Positions 41,131 through 49,686 of a stretch of DNA of 64,000 nt are shown here, one piece after another. Source of the DNA: Solibacillus silvestris_B (lineage in GTDB: Bacteria; Bacillota; Bacilli; Bacillales_A; Planococcaceae); contig NZ_JBQCJW010000016.1 in the NCBI RefSeq assembly GCF_051967575.1, positions 5,583 to 69,582 on the forward strand, read 5' to 3'. Made by a program: the position numbers and the translations under genes. Under the pieces are notes generated by a model. The model saw only the letters and a program-made list of their open reading frames with translations, was not told the DNA's origin and did not search any database. Within the stretch, counting starts at the first letter, position 1. The number at the start of each line of letters is the position of its first letter.

Positions 41131-42507
41131 TTATTTTTTTAATGTCAGTTTCACGACACATTCGACCTGTGCTGTTTGCGGGAACATGTCGACCGGTTGA
41201 ATATATTCAACATTGTAGGCCTTAGATAATTCCTTTAAATCACGTGCCAGTGTGGAAGGATTGCAAGATGTGTAGACAAAGCGCTTTGGTTTTATTTTCA
41301 ATACTGTTCTGATGAAGCCTGGCTCCAATCCTGTACGGGGAGGATCCACACAAATGACATCTGGGCGGTAATCTTCCTTTGACCAGCGGAATAGCCATTT
41401 ATCCGCAGAGCCCGGGAAGAAACGTACATGCTGCAGATTTTCATTTGTGCGCGCATTGTATTTCGCATCAGCAATTGCTTCATCGACATTATCCATACCG
41501 CGCACTTCACGGGCACCTTCTGCAAGCCACATACCGATTGTTCCGACTCCACAATATGCATCGACAACATTTTCCTTCCCTGTCAGTGCTGCAGCTTTTT
41601 TGATTTCATTGTATAAATGCACTGTTTGTTCAGGGTTAAGCTGGAAAAATGCGCGAGTTGATAAATCAAATGCGAATTCGCCCAATTTTTCATGGATCGC
41701 TTCTTTTCCATCTAAAATATAAGTGTCTGGACCAAATATTAACGATGTTTTCTCGCGGTTGACGTTTTGTGTAATAGAAACGATTGAAGGGTCAATCTTT
41801 TTAATGCGCTCGATCAGTTCTTTTTTATGTGGCAGCTCATGGCGAGTCGTAACAAGACATACTTGTGTTTCGCCAGAGCGCACCCCCGTACGCACGACAA
41901 TAGTACGGACTAGGTCGTTTAATGTTTTTCCATCATAAATTGTTATGTTTAGCTTTTGCAGAATTTTGCGTGTTGCCACAGTAATTTTTGATGTTACAGG
42001 ATGCTGTACAAGACAGTCATTAATATTTAAAAGCTCGTTTGTCCCTTCTGCAAAAAGACCTGCGTAAACACGCTTGCCTTCTTTGCGTACTTGGAATTGG
42101 GATTTATTACGGTAATTCCAAGGATTGTCCATGCCGATAGTTGGGCGGATTTCAGTAGTTTCAGCAATTTCCTTCGCATATTTCTCAAATGCTTGTACGA
42201 CGATATCGCGCTTATTCATTAACTGCGCGTCATAAGTCATATGCTGTAATTGACAACCACCGCATTCAGAATATACAGGGCAAGGAGCCTCTTGGCGAAA
42301 TTCACTTGCTTTACGAATTGCCATAATTTCAGCTTCCGCAAATTTCGGTGATACTTTTGTTAATTTTACTGTTACTTCTTCTCCAGGAATCGCACCTTTG
42401 ACAAATACGACATTCCGTTTATAAAATCCAACACCTTCACCGTTAATACCGAGGCGTTTAATCGTCAATGGGAATTTTTGTCCGACTTCCATTTTTATTT
42501 CACTCAA
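41131..42507 (-). CDS. rlmCD: 23S rRNA (uracil-C5)-methyltransferase RlmCD
   Basis: 458 aa, matching the 459 aa of B. subtilis RlmCD (YefA). N-terminal TRAM domain, then the 4Fe-4S cysteines Cys76, Cys82 and Cys85 (CPVYSECGGCQLQH) with a fourth in NDCLVQHP, the SAM site DAYCGVGTIG, and the catalytic nucleophile in TSCNPSTLARDL. It methylates U747 and U1939 in this group. Start TTG 42507 is chosen from AAAGGACG spaced seven bases away and from length. Confidence 0.92.
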   Translation of the reverse strand: MSEIKMEVGQKFPLTIKRLGINGEGVGFYKRNVVFVKGAIPGEEVTVKLTKVSPKFAEAEIMAIRKASEFRQEAPCPVYSECGGCQLQHMTYDAQLMNKRDIVVQAFEKYAKEIAETTEIRPTIGMDNPWNYRNKSQFQVRKEGKRVYAGLFAEGTNELLNINDCLVQHPVTSKITVATRKILQKLNITIYDGKTLNDLVRTIVVRTGVRSGETQVCLVTTRHELPHKKELIERIKKIDPSIVSITQNVNREKTSLIFGPDTYILDGKEAIHEKLGEFAFDLSTRAFFQLNPEQTVHLYNEIKKAAALTGKENVVDAYCGVGTIGMWLAEGAREVRGMDNVDEAIADAKYNARTNENLQHVRFFPGSADKWLFRWSKEDYRPDVICVDPPRTGLEPGFIRTVLKIKPKRFVYTSCNPSTLARDLKELSKAYNVEYIQPVDMFPQTAQVECVVKLTLKK

Positions 42508-42528
42508 GTTTACACGTCCTTTAAATAG

Positions 42529-42561
42529 AGTGACTCGCACCAACATCAAGTGCGAGTCACT
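42529..42561. terminator. Hairpin between pdaA and rlmCD
   Basis: Perfect 12-bp stem AGTGACTCGCAC/GTGCGAGTCACT, 9-nt loop. On the minus strand the tail is CTCTATTT, weak; on the plus strand TTCTTTTC. Probably ends pdaA or sits in the rlmCD leader. Confidence 0.55.
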
Positions 42562-42623
42562 TTCTTTTCTTCATCATTTCAGTATAACGGAAAATGCGAT
42601 GAAAAGAAAGGAACGCAACTTCA

Positions 42624-43409
42624 CTAATAAGGGGATATTTTTTCATTTTCCAGCACTAAATCGTCCAATGAACCAAATGTGTAACCTTGCGCCTTTGCAT
42701 CTTTTATAAATTTTGGTAGTGCTTCCGCATTATCTTGTGCAACCGTATGCATTAAAATAATCGCCCCTGGATGAAGCTGACCCATTAGTGCATCATAAGC
42801 ATATTGAGCGCCGCGCCTTTCATCTTTGAGCCAATCTTTGAAGGCGATCGACCAGAACATATGGCGATATCCCGCCTCATTGCCGACCTTTAATACTTGT
42901 TCATTAAAAATGCCTTCAGGCGGGCGTGCATAATATGTCCGTTTCACACCTGTCAATTCGTTTAGTTTATTATCGAACTGCTGCCATTCCTTTACCATTT
43001 CATTTGCAGATAGACGCGCCATATTCGGGTGACCGTAAGAGTGATTCCCGATAATATGGCCATCTTTAATCATCGTTTTCACTAAATCGGTCGCGCTCGT
43101 CAAATAATGTCCAGTCAAGAAAAAGGTAGCTGGGGCGTTTTCTTTCCGTAACGTATTTAAAATGCTTTCGGTATAGCCGTTTTCGTAGCCGTTATCAAAT
43201 GTTAAATAGACAATTTTTTTCTCCTCATTGCCTTTATAAAGCGCGCCATATTTACTTAACATAGACTCAAGCGGTTCCCCAATTTCCACAGTCTCGCCAT
43301 TGCGGCTTGGTTTGAAGCCCCAATGGAATTCTTCGGCTTTTGCAACAGATATAAAGGAAATAAATGTGGCGACTAACACGAAGCTAATCCCTAAAATATG
43401 TTTTTTCAA
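42624..43409 (-). CDS. pdaA: Delta-lactam-forming polysaccharide deacetylase PdaA
   Basis: 261 aa, signal peptide at ~1-25 (cut near AKA). NodB domain with TFDNG (Asp72), HSYGH (His123, His127), RPPEG and a late LMHT motif. TFDNGYENG is characteristic of PdaA, which deacetylates MurNAc so that muramic delta-lactam forms in spore cortex, needed for germination. TTG start; AGGAGG lies 11 bases upstream. A SigG-like promoter precedes it, in line with forespore expression. Confidence 0.92.
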   Translation of the reverse strand: MKKHILGISFVLVATFISFISVAKAEEFHWGFKPSRNGETVEIGEPLESMLSKYGALYKGNEEKKIVYLTFDNGYENGYTESILNTLRKENAPATFFLTGHYLTSATDLVKTMIKDGHIIGNHSYGHPNMARLSANEMVKEWQQFDNKLNELTGVKRTYYARPPEGIFNEQVLKVGNEAGYRHMFWSIAFKDWLKDERRGAQYAYDALMGQLHPGAIILMHTVAQDNAEALPKFIKDAKAQGYTFGSLDDLVLENEKISPY

Positions 43410-43435
43410 TGAAAAAGCAACCTCCTTTTACAAAG

Positions 43436-43465
43436 TAGGTTGCGTGAAATGCGGTGATTTATTCA
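43436..43465 (-). promoter_or_regulatory. Candidate SigG promoter of pdaA
   Basis: Minus strand TGAATA, 17-bp spacer, CAACCTA (SigG consensus TGAATA-N17/18-CATACTA). Homologous pdaA is SigG dependent. Confidence 0.5.
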
Positions 43466-43583
43466 TCCATCTTCCTTCAGTGGAAGTCCGTGTTCCATGC
43501 TGAATCATAGAAATTCACTGTAAGAGAACAACATCCGTACGGCAATGATTGAGCGGATGAAAAAATGCAGGAGCAATTAAACC

Positions 43584-44489
43584 TTAATGTAATGAATATA
43601 AATCACGAATTGCTTCTTCAACAGATACGAACCGATATTCAAATTCCGCGTTCAGCAATTTTTCAGGCAATACATGTTGGCCTTCAAGTACGAGAACGCT
43701 TTTTTCGCCGAGAGCCAGCTTTAAAGCAATGCTAGGCACAGAAAGCCAATGCGGGCGATTCAACGCTTTACTAATCGCTTTTCCGAATTCTTTCATTCGT
43801 TTAACGTTAGGTGTTGTAAAATTAATCGGTCCTGACAAATTTTCATTTTCGATTACAAAAAGCAGTGCGCGTGCAACATCCTCTACGTGAATCCAGCTAA
43901 GCCATTGCCTGCCAGATCCGATTGTTCCACCAACACCGAGCTTGTATGGGAGCACCATCATTGGGAGCGCACCTTCATCTTTTGCTAAAATAACGCCAAA
44001 TCTTGATAGGCAAGTGCGAATGCCGAGTTTTTCTGCCTTTTGCGCTTTTTCTTCCCAATGCGTTACAACCGTTCCTAAAAAATCCGTCGCTTTTTCATCT
44101 GACTGTTCTGTGTAAATCGCTGTTTGCGAAATCGGGTAAATCCCTACAGCACTCGCATTGACGAGAACTTTCGGTTTATGCTGCAATTTTTGCAGAATAC
44201 GTATTACTTCATCGGTTGATTCCATGCGACTATCATATATCTTTTGTTTTTGCTCTTTCGTCCAGCGCCTATCATTCAGTGACACACCTGCTAAATTGAC
44301 GAATGCATCTATATTTTCAACATACAATTCGGGTGTTGTTCCATCCTTTAGCCATTGTATATAATGAATGCCGTCCTTCATATACTGTTCACCGCGTGTT
44401 AAAATTATTACTTCATGTCCAAGTTCAAGCAGCAGCTTGCTCAATTTTCGACCAACCATGCCTGTTCCGCCAGCGATTGCAATTTTCAT
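43584..44489 (-). CDS. yfhF: TIGR01777-family NAD(P)-dependent epimerase (YfhF)
   Basis: 301 aa Rossmann protein: IAIAGGTGMVGRKLS nucleotide loop, NLAGVSLNDRRWT, NASAVGIYP and WLSWIHVEDVARAL, followed by the family C-terminal domain (VPSIALKLALGEKS). Matches the YfhF/SDR39U1-like family; substrate unknown. ATG 44489 follows AAGGTG; a GTG nine bases up is part of that site. Divergent from recX, as in B. subtilis. Confidence 0.88.
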   Translation of the reverse strand: MKIAIAGGTGMVGRKLSKLLLELGHEVIILTRGEQYMKDGIHYIQWLKDGTTPELYVENIDAFVNLAGVSLNDRRWTKEQKQKIYDSRMESTDEVIRILQKLQHKPKVLVNASAVGIYPISQTAIYTEQSDEKATDFLGTVVTHWEEKAQKAEKLGIRTCLSRFGVILAKDEGALPMMVLPYKLGVGGTIGSGRQWLSWIHVEDVARALLFVIENENLSGPINFTTPNVKRMKEFGKAISKALNRPHWLSVPSIALKLALGEKSVLVLEGQHVLPEKLLNAEFEYRFVSVEEAIRDLYSLH

Positions 44490-44558
44490 AACTAACACCT
44501 TCCTCCGCTAAAATCTATTAAATTCAGTATACCGTTTCATGAAAGAGAAAGTAAAAAC

Positions 44559-44578
44559 ATGTATACTAGAATATACAT
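44559..44578. promoter_or_regulatory. Inverted repeat in the yfhF-recX divergent region
   Basis: ATGTATA, 6 bp, TATACAT, perfect arms, containing a TATACT that could be a -10 for recX. Not a LexA box. Confidence 0.4.
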
Positions 44579-44599
44579 TGTTAATGTGAGGTGTACACT

Positions 44600-45409
44600 A
44601 TGCAAATAATTACAAAAATCGGCCGGCAAAAAAATAATCAGCAGCGCTACAATATATATTTGAATGAGCAATATGCATTTGCGGTCGATGAAGGTACACT
44701 TATTAATTTCGGTCTGCAAAAAGGCAAAGTACTTGAGCAGATGGAAATAGATGAAATACAATATGAAGATGAAATTGCAAAGGTGTTTAATAAGGCATTG
44801 AATTTTTTAAGCTTTCAGATGCGAAGCGAGCATGAAGTGAAAACAAAGCTCCTGCAAGCGGGGCATGGGGAAGCTGTTGTGCAAGAGGCGATTCATAAAC
44901 TGACACGTTTAGGCTTTCTGAATGATGAAAGCTATTCAAAGGCATTGCTCGAAACAAGAAAGCGCACAGCAAAAAAAGGGCCGGCAGCGATTCGCCAAGA
45001 TTTAATGAAAAAAGGCATCGATAAAAATCTGCAGCAGCAAGTGCTGGCGACATTCAATCATGATGAGCAGCTAAAGCTTGCAATGGAGCTGGCGGAAAAG
45101 GCGGTCCGATCAAACGGGAACAAAACACCGACACAAGTGAAGCAAAAAATTCAGGATATACTGCTTCGTAAAGGCTATTCCTATTCCATCGTGTCTGAAA
45201 TACTCGAGCAAATTACGCTTGAACGCCATGAGGATGAATGGGCTGTGTTAATTGAAAGCCAAGGCGATAAAATTTGGCGCAAGTATGCATCGAAGCTAAC
45301 CGGTTTTGAGCTTCATCAAAAAGTAAAACAAGCACTTTATCAGAAGGGCTTTCCGATAGAGAAAATTAATGAATATATTGAACAAAAGGAGCAAAAGCAA
45401 AATGAATGA
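44600..45409 (+). CDS. recX: Regulatory protein RecX
   Basis: 269 aa, the long Gram-positive form (B. subtilis RecX 264 aa). All-helical repeats with signatures ALNFLSFQMRSEHEVKTKL and GFLNDESYSKALLE. It modulates RecA filaments in recombination. ATG 44600 follows GAGGTG seven bases upstream. Overlaps yfhH by 8 bp. Confidence 0.9.
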   Translation: MQIITKIGRQKNNQQRYNIYLNEQYAFAVDEGTLINFGLQKGKVLEQMEIDEIQYEDEIAKVFNKALNFLSFQMRSEHEVKTKLLQAGHGEAVVQEAIHKLTRLGFLNDESYSKALLETRKRTAKKGPAAIRQDLMKKGIDKNLQQQVLATFNHDEQLKLAMELAEKAVRSNGNKTPTQVKQKIQDILLRKGYSYSIVSEILEQITLERHEDEWAVLIESQGDKIWRKYASKLTGFELHQKVKQALYQKGFPIEKINEYIEQKEQKQNE

Positions 45410-45731
45410 GTTTACTTATAGTGCGATGTCCGAACAGGAATTACGCCAAGAGATTGCGAATTTGCGTGAACGCGCAAGAAAAGCGGAGCAGTTAGGCATT
45501 GTAAATGAATATGCCGTTTTTGAGCGCAAAGCATTGATGGCGGAAGCGTATTTAGTCGATCTATCGACAATTAACCCAGGAGAAATGTATCGTATAAACG
45601 GATCACCCGGCGAATTTTTCCAGGTTGATTACTTAAAGGGACGTTTTGCGTGGGGGCACAGATTAGGCTCAGACCGCTTTGAGGAAGCGTTGCCTGTATC
45701 GATTTTACGCCCGATGAAAGAAGGCAAATAA
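45402..45731 (+). CDS. yfhH: YfhH-family protein (DUF1811)
   Basis: 109 aa. N-terminal helices (SEQELRQEIANLRERARKAEQ) and a C-terminal small beta domain (GEMYRINGSPGEFFQVDYLKGRFAWG). Matches B. subtilis YfhH in size and place after recX. Start ATG 45402 with AAAAGGAG upstream; coupled to recX. Function unknown. Confidence 0.85.
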   Translation: MNEFTYSAMSEQELRQEIANLRERARKAEQLGIVNEYAVFERKALMAEAYLVDLSTINPGEMYRINGSPGEFFQVDYLKGRFAWGHRLGSDRFEEALPVSILRPMKEGK

Positions 45732-45732
45732 T

Positions 45733-46002
45733 ATGGAAGCATTATATGAAAAATTGATGGAGCAATTATTGGCGAAAAACCCCAATTTATCGACAGGCCG
45801 TGCTCGGACATGGGTAGAGTTATTATGCAGCGATTTTGAGTCGACATCGGCAAAAGCGGGAGCAGATTACCGGGGGCCGGAATATACGGGTAATTTAGTA
45901 AGTCAATTAATTGAAAGCTATGGTGATAAGCTGCACTTATTTGCAGCGAAAAACCCGAAGTATGCTCATTTATTAAATGATGGTGAGGATACGGCAAACT
46001 AA
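45733..46002 (+). CDS. yfhJ: YfhJ-family (WVELL) protein
   Basis: 89 aa. Starts one base after the yfhH stop. Carries the WVELL motif (RARTWVELLCSDFE) and AAKNPKYAHLLN near the end, as in YfhJ of Bacillus. Function unknown; third gene of the recX operon, closed by a terminator. Confidence 0.85.
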   Translation: MEALYEKLMEQLLAKNPNLSTGRARTWVELLCSDFESTSAKAGADYRGPEYTGNLVSQLIESYGDKLHLFAAKNPKYAHLLNDGEDTAN

Positions 46003-46028
46003 AACCACCAGTTTAAGCTGGTGGTTTT
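46001..46028. terminator. Bidirectional terminator yfhJ/yfhP
   Basis: Perfect 11-bp stem AAAACCACCAG/CTGGTGGTTTT. Confidence 0.9.
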
Positions 46029-46033
46029 CCCGT

Positions 46034-47023
46034 CTATTCATTTCCGGCGCCAATTTGCAGCCGTTTTTGCAATTTTTCCTCCGTGAAAATCCATCCGGTA
46101 TAGGAATTGACGACATTAAGCCCGTCATCTAAATGAGCCACTGCAACGAATGGATAACGGTCATTGCTGCGATAGCGCAAATCGATCAGACGAAGCTCCG
46201 TCAACCCATTATCAAGCTCGGAAATTTCCCAACGATAAAGGGGGGAAAAAGATAAAAACGCATCAAGATTAGGATCTTGTATCGCCTTGTCAACGAGCTC
46301 TGTTTTTGGAATAGGCTCGATTTTGAACTTATCGTAAATATTGACTGTTCTTCGATAAGCGCGGCCTACGTAAAAATGCGTTTTTGACTTTGCGGCGACT
46401 TTCCAATGGAAGAAGCGCATAGTAGGTGCGACAATAACAAACTCTTCATCTTGCAATTCACGATGAACGGCGGACTTGATCGCTTTCTGAAGGGCAAAAC
46501 GCAAAATATAATAAACGAAAATAATCATATACATGATGCTAAATGTCATGACGGGGTCTGCACCAAATAACCAAAGTAAAATGCCGACACAATGAATGCC
46601 GAAAATAAATGGGTCAAACGTATTTATGACGCCAAGGGCTACCCACTTTTTCGAAAAAGGCCGCAAAGCCTGTGTTCCGTAAGCATTGAAAATATCGACA
46701 AAAACATGTAAAAACACGGCAATTTGGGTCCATAGCCAAACGGTAAATATATGGGCATCAGGTAAAATAATCGCAAGTCCGCCTGTTATTAATAGAGGCC
46801 ATAATAAAACAGCAGGTATCGAATGTGTAATCCCGCGGTGATGGCGTATATAAATTGCATTGTTGCGGAGTTTCAAAACCGTATCAATATCTGGTGCTTG
46901 CTGCCCAATGATTGTTCCAGCCATGACAGCGGTAAATGTCATTGGATGAGTTGCGACAGCGGGATCAACAAGCGCTAGGCCCCCAATGGCAATTCCCATA
47001 ACGAAATGTGTGCCTGAATCCAA
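46034..47023 (-). CDS. yfhP: YfhP-type membrane metal-dependent hydrolase (DUF457 family)
   Basis: 329 aa. N-terminal half has about four membrane segments with His/Asp motifs HFVMGIAIGG, APDIDTV, RHHRGITHSIP and FLHVFVDIFNAYG, the putative metal site; the C-terminal half is soluble. Family members are called LexA-binding, inner membrane-associated hydrolases and B. subtilis YfhP represses yfhP-linked genes; role uncertain. Start TTG 47023 (MDSGTHF) follows GAGGGG, fitting the family start. Confidence 0.85.
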   Translation of the reverse strand: MDSGTHFVMGIAIGGLALVDPAVATHPMTFTAVMAGTIIGQQAPDIDTVLKLRNNAIYIRHHRGITHSIPAVLLWPLLITGGLAIILPDAHIFTVWLWTQIAVFLHVFVDIFNAYGTQALRPFSKKWVALGVINTFDPFIFGIHCVGILLWLFGADPVMTFSIMYMIIFVYYILRFALQKAIKSAVHRELQDEEFVIVAPTMRFFHWKVAAKSKTHFYVGRAYRRTVNIYDKFKIEPIPKTELVDKAIQDPNLDAFLSFSPLYRWEISELDNGLTELRLIDLRYRSNDRYPFVAVAHLDDGLNVVNSYTGWIFTEEKLQKRLQIGAGNE

Positions 47024-47110
47024 AATTATCATCCCCTCGATTATGAAACCGTTCGAGAACGGAAATATTCAACTTCTATCTAAGGCGTGCCCATAAACAT
47101 TCACTGGTAG

Positions 47111-47148
47111 AAGTTAAAGCCTCTAGTAGCTATCACAAATTCGGGCCA
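47111..47148 (+). repeat. Short dispersed repeat R1, upstream of mutY
   Basis: AAGTTAAAGCCTCT (47111-47124) and AATTCGGGCCA (47138-47148) recur in the same order at 48795-48890. The 265-bp yfhP-mutY gap holds no other feature. Confidence 0.45.
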
Positions 47149-47288
47149 GAGCTCTTTTGTCGATGAAATTTCAAATTGACCAAAATCGAATTGTGATGCA
47201 ATTATACGGAGGCATCGTTTATTAATAGTATTTATTTTTATAATATACCCTTTTTTAAGGAAATAAAATCGAATTTTTGGAGGACATT

Positions 47289-48386
47289 GTGAACTATCAA
47301 TATACAAAACAGTTTCGCCAAGCTTTAGTGCAATGGTTTTTGGAAGAGCATAGAGATTTGCCTTGGCGTCATACGAAAGAACCGTATAAAATTTGGGTAT
47401 CCGAGGTGATGCTTCAACAAACAAGAGTAGATACAGTCATACCGTACTACAATCGGTTTATGGAGAAATATCCGACATCGGAAAGTTTGGCGTATGCGCC
47501 TGAAGAAGAGCTGCTTAAGATGTGGGAAGGTCTTGGCTATTATTCCCGTGCGCGAAATTTACAGGCAGGTGTTAAAGAGGTTGTCGAAGTGTACGGTGGC
47601 AAAGTACCGGATAACCGCATCGACATTTCGAAGCTGAAAGGTGTTGGCCCATATACAGCGGGGGCGATTTTAAGTATCGCATATGGAAAACCGGAGCATG
47701 CTGTAGATGGGAATGTTATGCGTGTGCTAAGCCGCGTACTGAATATTGATGCAGATATTGCTTTGCCGAAAACAAAGAAAATTTTTGAAGATGCGGTGAC
47801 AAAGCTTATTGACCACCAAAACGCATCTGCATTCAACCAAGGCTTAATGGAGCTAGGAGCCCTAATTTGTACACCAACTTCGCCAAAATGCCTGCTATGT
47901 CCTGTTCGGGAATATTGCACCGCTTTCCATGAGGGTGACCCAGCTAGTTTACCCGTAAAATCCAAAAAAATAAAAGTGAAAAATATGGAATATGATGTTT
48001 ATGCAGTCCGCGATCAAGAGGGCCGCTTTTTAATGGAAAAACGACCGGAAGAAGGGCTGCTCGCAAATATGTGGCAGTTCGTAATGATAGAGCGTTCATT
48101 GAATGAAGATAGTATATTCAAGCTTGGGAAGCAATATCATGTTAAAATTAACAAGCAATCCGCTGAGCCGATTTTAAGCTTTAAACATGTGTTTTCACAT
48201 TTGAAATGGCATATCGACAGCTATTTAGTAGATGTAGTGGAAGAAGGACATATGCTTCAGCAAAACACAGCCTTTTTTACGAGGGAACAAATTGACGGCT
48301 TGCCGATGCCGGTACCGATGTTAAAAATTTGGCGAAAGTTAGAAGAAAATTTCGTGCATAATTCACCTGCTCACCGACCACAATAA
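47289..48386 (+). CDS. mutY: A/G-specific adenine DNA glycosylase MutY
   Basis: 365 aa. Catalytic Glu39 (SEVMLQQT) and Asp140 (HAVDGNVMRV), helix-hairpin-helix LKGVGPYTAGAI, 4Fe-4S ligands Cys194-x6-Cys201-x2-Cys204-x5-Cys210, and a C-terminal NUDIX-like 8-oxoG-recognition domain with FSHLKWHI. Removes A opposite 8-oxoG. Start GTG 47289 is nine bases past GGAGGAC; an in-frame TTG at 47277 overlaps that site. Confidence 0.95.
   Translation: MNYQYTKQFRQALVQWFLEEHRDLPWRHTKEPYKIWVSEVMLQQTRVDTVIPYYNRFMEKYPTSESLAYAPEEELLKMWEGLGYYSRARNLQAGVKEVVEVYGGKVPDNRIDISKLKGVGPYTAGAILSIAYGKPEHAVDGNVMRVLSRVLNIDADIALPKTKKIFEDAVTKLIDHQNASAFNQGLMELGALICTPTSPKCLLCPVREYCTAFHEGDPASLPVKSKKIKVKNMEYDVYAVRDQEGRFLMEKRPEEGLLANMWQFVMIERSLNEDSIFKLGKQYHVKINKQSAEPILSFKHVFSHLKWHIDSYLVDVVEEGHMLQQNTAFFTREQIDGLPMPVPMLKIWRKLEENFVHNSPAHRPQ
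48355..48385 (+). promoter_or_regulatory. Candidate SigG promoter of sspE inside the mutY 3' end
   Basis: TGCATA, 18-bp spacer, CACAATA against TGAATA-N17/18-CATACTA. Places the start just before the SASP ribosome binding site, giving a very short leader. Confidence 0.4.
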
Positions 48387-48407
48387 TGGTCATGGAGGTG
48401 ACAAAAG

Positions 48408-48695
48408 ATGAATCGCAACGAACAAAACCGCAATAAGCAACAAAACCAATTCCAAAAAAACAAGCAACAAAACAATCGTGAGGAATTTGGTCAGGAGCAA
48501 AACTTTAACGAGTTTAAGCAACAAAACCAAAACCAAAATCAAAAACAAAACCAAAGAAATAATCAACAAAACAATCGTGAAGAGTTTGGACAAGAACAAA
48601 ACTTCAACGAGGTGCAACAACAAAACCAAAAACAAAAACGCGAACAAGAGCAGCGCAACGCGCAGTTCGCAAAACGAAATAACAATAACTTCTAA
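48408..48695 (+). CDS. sspE: Gamma-type small acid-soluble spore protein (SspE)
   Basis: 95 aa, extremely rich in Gln and Asn (long NQNQKQNQ runs) with few other residues. Two copies of NNREEFGQEQNFNE; EFGQE is the site cut by germination protease GPR in gamma-SASP. It serves as amino-acid store in spores. TGGAGGTGACAAAAG gives a strong start. Position after mutY and before ntdP is as in Bacillus. Confidence 0.93.
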   Translation: MNRNEQNRNKQQNQFQKNKQQNNREEFGQEQNFNEFKQQNQNQNQKQNQRNNQQNNREEFGQEQNFNEVQQQNQKQKREQEQRNAQFAKRNNNNF

Positions 48696-48708
48696 CGGAG
48701 TGCAGGAG

Positions 48709-48746
48709 GATGTTCTGAAAGTGTAAACTTTCAGAGCATCTTTTTT
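48709..48746 (+). terminator. Terminator of sspE
   Basis: 13-bp stem GATGTTCTGAAAG/CTTTCAGAGCATC (one mismatch) then T6. Confidence 0.9.
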
Positions 48747-48794
48747 GTTATCGGCTTCTTTTACCGACGTAGTTTTTCAAGCCGCTGCTAAAAA

Positions 48795-48890
48795 AAGTTA
48801 AAGCCTCTTGGCGACATTGCAAATTTGACCGCAATTACAGTGAGGGGGGATTTGCCTGAGGATTTTCATACATATTAAAAATTCGGGCCA
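48795..48890 (+). repeat. Short dispersed repeat R2, downstream of sspE
   Basis: Shares AAGTTAAAGCCTCT (48795-48808) and AATTCGGGCCA (48880-48890) with R1, but with a ~70-bp longer interior that holds GAGGGGGGATTTGCC. No gene in this 247-bp gap. Confidence 0.45.
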
Positions 48891-48945
48891 TTTTCACACA
48901 AAATTGAAAATAATCGCATTCGAACTACAAGTTTTGGCAAAGCAT

Positions 48946-48954
48946 TGTTATAAT
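48946..48954 (+). promoter_or_regulatory. Extended -10 promoter of ntdP
   Basis: TGTTATAAT: TGn plus a perfect TATAAT; -35 not clear. Confidence 0.5.
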
Positions 48955-49005
48955 ACAATAAAGACTGCTAGAATTTTTAGCTAAGACGAAAAGGTGGGCT
49001 TTAAA

Positions 49006-49554
49006 ATGGCATTACCGATTGAAGGAGAAACAATCCAAATACATAGTTATAAGCACAATGGTAATATCCACCGTGTCTGGCAAGAAACGATGGTGTTGAA
49101 GGCGACGAAAAATATTATTATCGGTGCGAATGAAAAGACGCTTGTTACGGAATCCGATGGGCGTACATGGCTGACGCGTGAGCCATCAATTTGCTACTTC
49201 CACGCGGAGCACTGGTTCAATATTATCTGTATGCTGCGCGAAGATGGCGTGTATTACTACTGCAACATCAGTTCGCCATTTGTGTTTGATAACAACTGCC
49301 TGAAGTATATTGATTATGACTTAGATGTAAAAGTGTTCCCTGATATGAGTCATGCATTATTGGACGAGGATGAATATGAGCAGCACAAATCGGAAATGAA
49401 TTACCCGGAAGTCATCGATAAAATTTTAAAGCGCAATGTAAAAACATTGGTGAGCTGGATTGAACAGCGCCGCGGTCCATTTGCCCAGGATTTTATACAG
49501 TCATGGACAAGTCGCTATGAGTTATTAAGTGAAATTCAAGCAAATAAAGAATGA
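49006..49554 (+). CDS. ntdP: Nucleoside tri-/diphosphatase NtdP (YgaC, DUF402)
   Basis: 182 aa, close to the 180 aa of the staphylococcal enzyme. DUF402 core: WLTREPSICYFHAEHWFNI, YYCNISSPFVFDNNCLKYIDYDLDVKV and DEDEYEQH, whose Asp/Glu bind divalent metal. Hydrolyses NTPs and NDPs. Start ATG 49006 follows AAAAGGTGGG; a GTG 12 bases earlier is part of that site. Confidence 0.9.
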   Translation: MALPIEGETIQIHSYKHNGNIHRVWQETMVLKATKNIIIGANEKTLVTESDGRTWLTREPSICYFHAEHWFNIICMLREDGVYYYCNISSPFVFDNNCLKYIDYDLDVKVFPDMSHALLDEDEYEQHKSEMNYPEVIDKILKRNVKTLVSWIEQRRGPFAQDFIQSWTSRYELLSEIQANKE

Positions 49555-49686
49555 ATGAAGCACAAGTAACTAATAATAGGTTGCTTGTGTTTTTCTTTCG
49601 GGTAAAGTTCCTATATAAATGTAAAATGGGGAATTATGATATGATAGTTGCTGTTGCAAAATTTCTGAAGGGAAGTGTTTTTTGCA

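Noticed and set aside
48408..48695. Low-complexity Gln/Asn repeats as a non-coding repeat tract
   Set aside because: Strong ribosome binding site, two GPR-site repeats and conserved position make it a genuine gamma-SASP gene.
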